A DNA stretch of 64,000 bases from Onthophagus taurus (lineage: Eukaryota > Arthropoda > Insecta > Coleoptera > Scarabaeidae): positions 27,099,001 to 27,163,000 of the forward strand of contig NC_091972.1 in the NCBI RefSeq assembly GCF_036711975.1. Reading direction: 5' to 3'. The position numbers were made by a program, and so were the translations under genes. Of the stretch, positions 22,201-34,200 are shown piece after piece (the stretch's first letter is position 1; every line of letters begins with the position of its first letter). The notes below the pieces were generated by a model. The model was given only the letters and a program-made list of their open reading frames with translations. It did no database searches and was not told the DNA's origin.

Positions 22201-25200
22201 ATTTATTGTCAAATTTTAACCGAATTCGTCACTTCGAACTTGTTTCTGAAGAAGGTCGCAACATGGCATCCGAAACGTCAAACATTTTTTCAAAAAACGC
22301 ACGGCTTAACGAGAAAGTTTGTAGTTCTAGGACTAGCGTTAGTTGTAGTGATAGTGCTAGTGTTAGTTCTAGTTTTAGTTTAATTAACATCGGCCGTGAA
22401 AGCCTTCGTACTTACATTATTTAATAGTTGTTAATTCTTTTTTAGTTTAAATTTTACTCTGATTTTAATGAAAGAAAGAACTGGTTCGTAATTTCTAAAA
22501 ACCAGGAAATCATAAACAATTTTCAGAAAATCAATATTAACATTAACGTTGATTTAACTATAGCCGTAACGAAAGATAATCAATTTTGGGAAATTTTCGA
22601 GCTTTATAATACAGGTTACTATCACGGCGGAAAATTAAAAATGAATTTAATCGGGCATTACAGTAATTATCATGGGTATATTATTCGAGAAAGGAGGAAC
22701 AAGTATTGGAGAAGGAAAAATTTGGGGAATATTCATTTAACATTAGCTACTATGGTTTGTTCTATTAAATAGTTCCTCGACTTCGTTATTTATTTTCTTT
22801 GATATAGCTGTCTTATCCTTATAAAGGACAATTGGAGATTTACATGAGATCTGATAGCATTGATAAAGGTGTTGATACAATGAATCGAGTTGGGTATACA
22901 ATAGTTACCGAATGTTTGGATTTTTACAACGCTAGGTAATTTTAAAAAATATGTATTTGCCTAATAAGTTTTGAAGATTGAAATAGGTTAATACAAAGGT
23001 GGATTAATTTAGTACATTAATGCCCGAAACTTTAACATGTTGATTAATTGTTGTATGTTGAAAACTAAATTTGGATACTCTAGTAATTTTTTAACCTATG
23101 TTTGATTGTTCAATTTCCGATTGCTATATTTGCTTAATACTAAAGATTCGCACTTGTATAAATCTAATTACCTTTAACCCATACTAAAAAATTTTGGCAA
23201 AACATAATAAAATAATCAAATAAAATAATCTTGTTTATGGTAATTAAATTGAGAAAAAGAAATATGGATCGCTACTCTGCAATAGTAAGCGACAACTTCA
23301 TCAAATTCTTGTAAGTTCCCATGCTGACAACCCTGTGTATGGAAAACCCTTAGTATTTATATTTATCACTTTCAAAACCGTTTGAAAATTTTTAAAAGAT
23401 GAGTATTTTACAAATAGAAAACTAAAGAATATAAACATGACTTATATACTAATTTCTAATGTTAAGATGTGTCAGCATCTTCTTCCGCTGTTACGGCGCG
23501 GCGGCAGGCGTTAACTCAATCTGTATTTACGTAGATACTGTTAAAGTTATTCCGAAATGGTAGAAAATTTGCTGTTGCACTTCATGTCTTTGCTGATTGC
23601 CTGGTGGTCTGGTTTCGGGCGGATTATTTGTAAGCACAATTTTCGGCAGTCCTTTTATCTGGCATTTTATAGACGTGAACTACGCATTGGTCTCAAACGT
23701 CGAAGTTCCTAATTCTATGTCATTTAGTCTGTGCTGAGATTATCTTGTGAGCTCTTGTATATCCTTGTATACTTTGCTATCCATACGCCCAAACAGTACC
23801 GCGTAGGCAGCCTGAAATTGCGGACATAGGAAAATTTCATGATGTCGACTACTAGATAACATTATGTTGGCTCCCTTGCTTGTAGTTAAGCGTAGTTTTT
23901 CCCATGCTGTTTTAGTGTCATCGTGGTCCTGTAATCTGTTCGTCGATATTTTTTCTTCAAGTCTTCGTTGGTATATACAGGGTAATTTTCAACCTGGGCA
24001 AACACTACAGAGTATCTAATGTAAACTATGGTTACACTATGAATCATTACAAAATCAGGATTGAGTACTATTCGGATGATGCCGTCCTCTTGGCTAATAC
24101 TGAGGATGGCATACAGTGTTAAACACAGGCATTTAACATTGCAGCTGAGGAAGTTAATATTAAGCAAGGATTGCGAAATCAGATACAAACAACAATTTTG
24201 CAACAATTTTCTTCACTTATTACTCATTATTTGTCATGAGGAATAAATCCCCAAGTTTATGCGTATAGGTTGAGAATCAGCCTGTATACCTAGCTGAGTC
24301 ATCTTTCAGTGATTTTTTGTTTAATTTACTGATTTTCTTTGTGATTGTTCTTTTTGCTGTCTGGATTATTCTTCTTATTTTCGTCAATAGGCGGTTGTGG
24401 TCAGTTCCCGCATTTGCTTATTATAAGGTTTTCGAGTTTAGTATTTTGCTAGGGCGTATGTTTCTATTTGTGAAGATAAAATGTATCATTAATTTTTAGC
24501 TTCTGGAAAGGTATATTAGCTTGTGGGGGTACCATTTTGTTGATTCTTAATTTGTTGTGGGCAGGGCCGGATCACACCTTTTGTGGGCTCGAGGCGCCCT
24601 ATATTTTTGGGCCCCAAAAAAGTCTAATATTACCATTTAAGTATTATGTATAATAATAATAATAATAATGTTTATTGCCTTAAAAACAAGTATTTACATA
24701 AATATATACATTCATAACAAATATAGACATCAAGGCAAACGGATCAATTTATCACAATAAGCGACATCTTCCAAGAGACCCAACTGGTAACAGTGTATAT
24801 GTAATTTTAAATAAATAATTATGGCTACCAAAAAAGTAATACTAAATGATGTGCTAATAGGACTGAGCGAATGAGCATATTTTTATGTAACGGATCGACA
24901 GTCAGTTACTACAAGGAAGGAAATAGACACAAAAAAAGTGCAGTAAAAGATAGATGAAAAGCAGACTAGAGAAGAAAACAAACACGTATAAGTTAAGAAG
25001 AAGATAGTTCAAGAGATAGCAGATGACGTCTCAAGGCATTTTTAAAACTTATTAAACTAGCTGCATTGCGAACAACAACAGGCAAATCGTTTCACATCGC
25101 AATCGACTGCACTGTAAAAGATTTGTGGTAGATTTCAGTACTATGGACTGGAAACATGAGTGTAGAGCAAGGTTGCCAGGTCTCACGATTTATCGTGAGA

Positions 25201-28200
25201 TCTCTTGATATTACCTTTAATCTCACGATTTAACATGTACTTCTCACGATTTTATTACAAATATAATATAATAATTAGTGTTAATAAAATCATAGCATTT
25301 TCAACTCGAGTTGTAGGTTACTGTAAATTTCTCTATTAGTTACACCCACTCGCCCGCTAGATGGCGCTAAGAAATTACTTAAACTGTAATATTTTATTTT
25401 CTTTTAATTATATCACTTTTATATGCAAACGTTATCTAAACTATTTTACTGGAATCCTATGCCTATATGTAACACATATTATTAAAATTGAGTGATTTTT
25501 AAACAAATTTCAACATCTCACGATTTTTTATGACATGGCTCACTACCTTTGATTATATATAATATATCTATCTAGCCGACGAGAGAGATAGCTTGCGCAA
25601 GGTGATCGAACCGAGATAGACATAGAAGCGTACTGCCATATAATGGGTGTACTGATAGAAGTGAGATAGATATAGAAGCGTACTGACATATAATATATCT
25701 ATCTTTGTTACACTTTCACATTATCGCTTTCCATCTGCGTCTATTCACCTTGAGCAACATTTTTGTTAGTAGATATATTCAGTTAGCTCAATCCATATTA
25801 TATATAATCAAAGCTCACGACATTCTATGTGTGTAACCTGGCAACCCTGGTGTAGAGTCCGACATTGATCGAATGGGCAAGTCATGTGATGCTAAAAAGT
25901 GAAAGTTGTTACGATATGGAGTAATGTGCTGAAACTTTCCTAAATCAAAAATGTACCGTATACAATTGTTCTGAAGTCTTTCCAATTTACCCCGAAGGGC
26001 TGCGGACAACTCGGGATACTCAGTATCGGCATAATCAATGTGTGAGAAAATGAGAGAATAATAAAGATTACGACGTACAACAGGAGGAAGGTAGCAGCGA
26101 AGTTTTTTCAAAGTATGGAAACAGAAGTAAACCCTCTTACAGACTCCCTGAACTTGTGGCCGCCAAGACATCGCCGAATCGAGATTTTTGACCACACCAA
26201 GATTTTTGACCATATCAGAAAACGGAATAACGGTGTCGCCAAGCCTCAGTTGAAGTGTAGTTAAGGAATTAAATGGTGCCAGCAAGGGGCGAGTGCCAAA
26301 TACAATGGGTTGCGTTTTACCTGGATTCAGGTTAAGTCCATGACATCTAGACCAGTCAAGCACGCTAGAGAGATCGTTGTTAAGATACAACAACGCATCT
26401 GGGAGGTTGTTAACAGTTGACGAAATATAAAGTTGAAGGTCATCTGCATACAAATGATAGTTACACGAGATACCATCACTAATACTATTTATGAAAATTG
26501 AGAAGAGCAAAGGACCCAGCACACTGCCCTGGGGATCTCCACATTTGATGTCAACAGGAGAAGAGAGTACAGATTCCACGCGGACACGTAAAGACCGATA
26601 GGAAAGGTAGGACTGGAATCAAGATACACAAGAAGATGTAAAACCAATAGCAGAAAGCCTAGTTAACAGGAGGGCATGGTCCACAAAATCAAAGGCCTTA
26701 CTAAAATCAAGTAACACTAGCAAGGTAACACAACGGTTATCACACGCAGATCTAATATCATCGGTGATCTTAATCAGTGCTGTAGTAGTACCATGCCCTT
26801 CACGATAACCAAAATGGAACATGTTAATCAGATTAAACTCCTCAAGATATTTCTGAATTTGCAAATAAGCTAAACGTTCAATAGCTTTTAACAACGTAGA
26901 TAGAATAGAAATGGGTCGAAAGTTACCAACATGGGACGGAGATTTAATTTTTGGGATAGGAATAACGTAGGCGATTCGCCAGATTGACGGAAATATAGAC
27001 TGTTCAAAAGAACAGTTGAAAATATGTGTTAGGGGAGTAATAACTATATTCAGAATGGGTAAGAGGAATCTGAGTCCATTACCATCTGCTCCGACACTAG
27101 TGGACTTGGAGTAAGTTCAAGCATCCCGGACCTCAGCGTCTGTAACCAAGCTGAATGAAAAGGAAAGCAAAGCGTTGGTAGATGCAAGAATTTCATTAAT
27201 AGTATTCTGCCTAGTTATGTTACCAACCATCACAGGAGGATCCGCAAATATGTATATTATATGTCTATGCAATATCAAACCAGAACCAGGACCCTGTAGG
27301 TGCAGGGCCCTGAGGCGCGCGCCTTAAGCGTCTACTGGTTAATCCAGCCCTGGTTGTGGGCCCAAAACTGTATTAGTCTCTTGCTCCTTTCGGTTATAGT
27401 CTCTTCATTGAATCTGTTTTTGATTTCTGCCAGGTATAACCTCGTTGTCAATTCTCGCATATAAGTTTCCCAACAGTGTGAGTTTTATATCTTTCTGGTA
27501 CTCTATCCAGTACTGTTTGCAGATTTTAGTAGAATGTGTTTATCTCTTCCTTTGTTTTATTGGTGTCTGACTTTATCAGTGTATAGATAAAGTTTTTTGG
27601 TTTACCTTTTCGGAAGCTCTCCGATGTCTGCAGCAGTCTAGCACTGATGTGATATATGTTCATGATTCTTGTTTCGCACCTTTTATTTACTCCGCTCTAG
27701 ATTAGAACGTAATTTTCATATCAGGTGTTGCCCATTCGTTTTTTTTTGTTTTGACACATCGCTGGTATGTTTGTTCTGTACGTGTTCATTTCTGATATTA
27801 TTGCTTAGAGACTTTCCTCTTTCCATTGATCTACTCAATTCATCCACTGAGCATTCCAGACGGAGTTCGTAGACAATTTAAACACATTTTTGAAATAGGT
27901 GTGCTTTATACTAACCAATGGTAAATGGTCATATTTTGGTGTCTACTAATTCCACTTCTGGGATGTCTCATTATTTCTAACTCTGACCCTGTTTACTTCA
28001 GTTTTGATTTTCAACCATATTCATATCAGATAAAAATTGTATCTTGATATTATTGTCGTCTAGATTAAAACTGTAAGTTATTTAACATATTGGAATAGTA
28101 TCCATTCGGGGATCGATTGTTCACTCTGGAACGCAACCAAGAAGATCAAGAGAACTGTCTCCTCTGTTTCTGCTATTGGAAACAACAATGGACCATGGGT

Positions 28201-31200
28201 CAGATGTAATAAGCAAAACGTAACGTTGTTTGTTGAGCATCTGGCCGACATCTTTATCATTATCCACACTGAAATCCGAAGAACCTAAAGAAGTAGCGGA
28301 TAAAAGAAGAACTAATGTAAATCCAAAAGATTCGACCTCATCACAGGAAAGATTCTAAAGTACTTGTCTAGAACAGGTGTAGTTATGCTGACCTACATCT
28401 TCAGCGCAGGTCTTACATTAAAACATATACTGGCATGTATGAATGTTGCGGAGGTTATCATGTAGCCAATGCCAGAAAAACAACATTGCGATGTTAACTA
28501 TTACTAATAGTATCAAAATTCTTCGAAAAACTACTGCTCAAAATCCTGAGGCCAATAATAGTAATTAATAACCTAATCCAGATTGAGGCTAATATATCAA
28601 ATTCAGCACAGTGTGTGGGAACATTGGAGAGACTGTAGTTAATAAGTATACAGTTTTAAGAGTTGAGATAAAAATCTCAACTCTCACAGTGAAAAAAAGA
28701 GGAATTTAACATTATTCCAATTATGATCATTCATTTTTTCAGAATAGAATATTTGGCAAAGATCTCAACTAATACAAACTCCTGTAGCATGGTGCGACCA
28801 AACAGAAAGTATATGTTAACCGTTTGAGTCTCAGGGGGTATTGAAAAAATACTGTCGAAGATTCCCAAACAGCGCAATCTGAAATGAATTCATAAAGAAA
28901 TCAGACGTCACAGATTCATAAAGACTGTTTGATTGAATATAATAGCAACATGGAAAAGGTGACTAGAATTGATATGATACTTCAACAAAATGAGTAAGAA
29001 TGGTATACAAAACTGTTTTCCATATTAGTAACCTATTATACTAATCGACCAAAATGGAATTGAAAATAGCTCATTTTTAATAGCGCCAAAAACTTCGGAA
29101 ATAGTAATATTGTTATCTTATTTTTATAGTTTTATTTATAGTTACATTTACATCGGTTGTACCACATTAAAAGCTACTCGATTTTTCGTGTAATCTTCTT
29201 ATGTAATAACTTAAATACCTTTTGATAGTAATTAATTGATAGTAATTAATTTATTTGAGTTTCTTATTAGTTTATTATTAATTTTTTTTTTAGCTGGAGT
29301 ACTATTTTAACACATTCTTGGGGTTACCCTGATAAAAATAATACATTCGATGGAATTATAGGAGAAGTACAAAGAAAAAGAGCCGATATGGGTACAGGGG
29401 TATACGCAAGACCAGATAGGATAACATATGTCGACTATGGAACTTCAATGTATATTTTAGCGTATGTTTTTTATTAATTCAGCAAAAACAATAGCAACTT
29501 CAGTAAACTTTTTTTATAGCCACGATATAATGTTTTTAAGACAAGGCTCAGTGACGCCTTACTTAATATATATTCGTCCGTTGAATGCAAACGTATGGTA
29601 CGTTTTACTGGCTTTAGTGATTCTAATACAAATAATGATTAGATTGATACAAAGTGTTGAGATTAGAACAATGAGAAGAAATGTCGAAAATAGCTGGAGT
29701 GAATCGTTGATGTGTATATTGGGGCATTTATGTCAACAAGGAGCTTCGGATACCCCGTATTTATTTTCAGGACGAATTCTAATTTTTACTTTATCTCAGT
29801 TTGCACTTTTATTATTTCAATTATATTCCGCTAGCGTTGTTTCGTCCCTCTTAATTAAACCACCACCAAATATAAGAAATCTACAAGATTTGGTACATAG
29901 CAAATTAGGTTTTGGATGTGAAGATTTAAAATACGTTAGAGATTTGTTTAATGTGCTTATAGCTTGGTTTAGTTTTACTTTCTTTACGTCTTCATCTTTT
30001 TAGACCACAAGTTTACCTGTTTTACAAGAACTGAAACAGCAAAAATTAAAAGAAAGTAATTATATGTCACCTAGTGATGGATTGGCATTGGTTAACAAAG
30101 GAGGATTTTCTTATTTTACCGAATTGAACACTGGTTACCCTATTATTGAAAAAACTTTCTCGAATAGTCACGTCTGTGATCTGCAAACCTTGAAACTTAT
30201 TAGAGATGCTAGAGTTTATACGAATTTTCAAAAAAATTCACCGTTCCGTAAAATGATGAACGTCTGGTAGGTATTCGACATTTAAGTTTAACGTTATAGC
30301 TTTATATAATTGAAATCGTTAAAATAATATTTATTTATCAAGGCAGTAAAGGACTAACCTATTTTGTCAAGTTAATGGAATGGCAAATAAATGGATATTA
30401 AAATAAATTTACTCATATTAGGCAGGATTTTGAAAGATATTTATTGAGGAATGCCAAGAATTTCTTAAATAGAACAAATATTCAGAACTTTAGAATATAC
30501 ATATTATAATCCACGTTTATTCCATGTCAATTATAAGAAAATATCTTTATGAAGTCTTTCACGGTCGGTGTTATTAAAAATAAATCTATAATCACATCTA
30601 CCAGGTTACGTCATGAGTCCATTGAAACACTTACATCATATTTATGTAATGTTGGAAGTGTAAATACTATACAGGATAATTCTTCGACGCATAAACTTGA
30701 GGATTTAGAAAAAAAGAAACTAAAAACGTTTTTAGTTTCATAGATATCCGATATATGTGGCGACAACTAGATAAGGTGCTTCCCAGAGGATGGATAGGTC
30801 GAGGTAGTCCATTGGCCTGGCCATCTCGATCGCCCGACCTCAATCCTCTTAATTTTTATTTTTGGGGTCACTTAAAAAGCATAGTGTACGTCACCGAAGT
30901 TAACATTGAGCAAGGATTGCGAAATCAGATACAAACTGCTGCCTAGACAATCCGCCAATACCCTGGTTTGGGCTGCGCTATCATATCATCTCCAAAGCGT
31001 ACAGTTTTTGCTTCCAATCAGCTTACAAGCAACACCAAACTCTCTCATCTGTTTAGAACTGATAACACTTATTATCTTCTTATTATCTGCTTATTTCATC
31101 TTTTGCAAAAAAATGTTCATTTAGGTTTGTTCACGTCCTTCTGATTGCAAGAGTTGCCTACATAAATGATGCATGGCGAAATTTAGTAATGAGATGAAGA

Positions 31201-34200
31201 ATGACATGTACAGATCACACGATCTTGAGGAAAATGTTGAGAGCATCAAAAAGAATCAGATACAACTCCGACGAAAAAACGTTAGGCAGCCTTCCTCTTC
31301 GTTGATCTAACCAAAACGTTCGACAAAGTAAGGATAAAAGAATTAGAACAGGGCAAACATTATAAAGTAGGTATGTAATGTAAATTATGGTTGGCATACA
31401 GTGGTTAGCATGGGCATTTAACATTGCAGCTCAGGAAGTGAATACCGAGGAAGTTAATGACTGAGCAAGGATTGCGAAATCAAATACAAACTGCTGCCGA
31501 GACAATCCGCCAACACGCTAGTGGGACATCGTGGATTCAGCAAGCTCAATTGTGTATAGAAAATATTGGAAACAACTTGGAACACTTGCTTTGATGTCAT
31601 TTTAAAATTAACTACCTTTCCTAGATGTGTTGGTCACCAGGAGGACAAATGGAGATATGGAACTTGGTGTATATCCGGAGTTAATTGAACTAAAAGTTCA
31701 ATTAACTCCGGCCGTGAAAGCCTTCGTAATTATATTTTCTTCACTTATTACTCATTATTTGTGATGAGGAATAAATCCCCAAGTTTATGCGTATAAGTTG
31801 AGAATCAACCTGTATATATTGTAGTAACTAATTATTAACTAAATCATGAATTAATTACTATATATATTCGCTAATTTTCTCATCTGCATAGAGTGGGAAA
31901 ATCCTTCGTTAAGGTTCGGCTGAGTTCCATCTCATCCTCTTTTTTGATGTTATTACTATGGCATATTTTTATAGCATCATTGGTTATACCTTCTTAACAC
32001 TCTCTGTTCATGGCAAATATTTTAGTGTCGTCAAAATCTATTTTATGATGATTATTCGTTCTGTATGAACGCTCGGTTTTTCCCAATCCGGTATACTTTT
32101 GTATCTTTTTATGTGACGCTCGAGATTCAGTTTGATGCGCTTTGCTGCTTTATTGTTGCTCCCTTCATGTCTTTTAACGACCGTGAATAATGTACTTGAA
32201 ACATCTCTTTTTGATGTTGTTCTTCCTTCTTCTAATTTTCGCCATCACAAATTTCAGCCTTTCTGGAAAAGAAATTGATAATAATAACTAAAGGAGTTGC
32301 TATTCCTTATTTGTAATCCTTTTCTTATTCTATAGCAAATTTTAGCATCTGTGCTGACTGTTCAAATAAATTAAGAAAACCTGAAACCGTTGTTTGCCGT
32401 GTTTCTAGATAACAACCTATAAGATGGGTATCATAGCAATAACTATTTTCCAGGACTTGTTTTCTAAAGTTGTTTCCCCTGCATAGAGGTCGATGTAACT
32501 GATGATTACGCTGCTTCCTCATATTTCCCGTAAAACCCATCTTTTCACATTAAATACATACATCGCCAAACAAAATACGACCAGTTAGGTATATACAGTT
32601 CCAAATAGTGTTTTAATAAATCCATGACACAAGCCGCAACCTTATATACCGTATTTTCTCGAATCGTATCTGCACTCGAATCTAATCCGCATCTCGATTT
32701 TAGAAATGCATGGTGGTGAAAAAAAAAATAGCTTGTGAATATAATCCACACATTATATTCTGCATTTGATTCTAGATCACATAAAATTTATAAAAAAGGT
32801 GCGGATTAAATTCGAGCAAATACGGTAATTTTTGAATTGATTTGTTCATTCTAATTTGTTTATTGATTTTATTGAATTTTCAACAGCGATCTGTGCTGAA
32901 TTATAAAAAAAAGTTGGAAAAACGCATAATAACATTTAAGTCTAAGTCTAACTAGATTGGACAATGAAAATAGTAACAGTAGTCCTAACCGTTGTGTATT
33001 AGTGAATGGTTTCTAATTGGTCCAGGTCTTTTTTAAGTCCTCGAAAACACTTTTGAAGACATTGCGCCGATGACTATGGCTGCCATTCAACATTAAGTTG
33101 TTATCATTCCGATCGACATCTTGTTGATCTGGGTTGCAAGAAATTGCTTTTACTATATTTTCATAATTCGCCATTCTTCTGCGTGATATTATTTTTGGTA
33201 GTTTTGATTTGTGTTATAGTTTTGAAATCATCCTTTCGAAATTAAATAGTAAGGATGATCTGCTCTCGATATGTAATGGCAAAATTATATTTCAGTTGGT
33301 CACAAATAGTGGTCCAGTAGTTTGAAGAAGATAGAATATGTATATAACATTTTAATAAAATCTTTTTGTTGAAATTTTTACCTAATTTGTAGAAAATTAA
33401 ACAACAATATTAATAACAAAAAGTTTTTTTAATTTGAATAACATGTTCGAAATTATGTCCTTGATAAATACACATTTCTAACCGGTGTTTAAACGAATTT
33501 TGCACATTACCTCCTTGGTGCCATCGATTGATTTCTATGAATAGAGGTCAACACTCTTTGAACTGACATCTTCGTAACTCCACGTTGACGGCTTATCTCT
33601 CGACATTTACTTGTGGATTGTTTTCCACAAGGTTTAGTACCAGGACTTGATTAATTTCGTGTGTAGCACGCTTTTCTACCACAGTCCTCTTCTTAGGTTT
33701 AAGGGAGCCAGTTTCTCTAAGACCATCCACAAGCCTTTGAAATGTTCTCCGATCAGGTAGGAAATACTCCGCAAATATTTCCGAATAAATCTGTGCTGCT
33801 AAAATCATGCATGCTCGAAGGAAGAGAAGGGGAGAGGAAAACGAAGTTGAGATATTTTAAAAACGTCGAGTTAAATAAGTTTGGTAAAAAATGATGTCGT
33901 GATCTAAACTTTCGTTAATGATTTCTGTGAGTTTATAAGTAGTTTTTTGATAATATTTAAGGTTTTCGATATAGGTACAGTAGATAGAATAGAGGTTTTT
34001 TATGGCAAAGGAGATCAATCTACTTTTGTCACTCAAAGTAAAATTATTCAGTTTGTTGATTAGATCTGAGGATTTTTTTACAGTGCGTTAAAATTGTTTG
34101 TGAAAGTGGTTGTAGAGAAATATGTAATTGAGCTATGTTTATTTATGATTGGACGGATGCTTTTGTCTTAATAAGGCATTTTAGGCAGGGTACGAGGGGG

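Larger units (their letters stand above)
20340..22424. mobile_element. Head-to-head Penelope-like element (PLE) pair
   Basis: A minus-strand PLE (about 21890 down to 20340) meets a truncated plus-strand copy (about 21895 to 22424). Each arm ends outward with the same terminal block: the motif ACGTCAAACATTTTTTC, a TAGNNN array, and the TTTAATTAAC end. The plus arm also has GGCCGTGAAAGCC. This inverted layout recurs at 59980-60515. It occupies IR-C intron 2. Confidence 0.75.
24651..27270 (-). mobile_element. Jockey/CR1-group LINE inserted in the hAT
   Basis: Minus-strand coding begins about 27120 with TSVGADGNGLRFLLPILN and runs to the typical C-terminal block MWNDLPVVVRNAASLISF-like near 25080 (the W codon is now a stop). 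The 3' end is a TAA/ATT microsatellite at 24651-24669. The 5' end is truncated. A second hAT element (25168-25849) splits it. Confidence 0.8.
24562..27352. mobile_element. Outer hAT-type element with 8-bp duplication
   Basis: The ends CAGGGCCGGAT and the reverse-complemented CAGGGCTGGAT are flanked by an exact 8-bp duplication GTTGTGGG (24554-24561 and 27353-27360). The CAGGGC ends and 8-bp target are the hAT hallmark. No transposase is left. Nearly the whole interior is a LINE inserted later, so the original was a short non-autonomous element. Confidence 0.82.
22936..29293. other. IR-C intron 4, nested transposons
   Basis: Homologous in position to IR-B intron 4. Assigned elements are listed separately. 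Stretches 22936-23560 and 27360-28170 contain no assignable gene; the latter continues the repeat flank interrupted by the hAT at 24562-27352. Confidence 0.65.

Noticed and set aside
22322-22381. TAGNNN array as telomere repeat
   Set aside because: Insect telomeres are TTAGG or TCAGG with period 5; this is period 6 with variable bases and lies inside a PLE.
29464-30003. A frame reading across 29462-29519 and past 29952
   Set aside because: Alignment with IR-B shows introns at both places, with matching phases.
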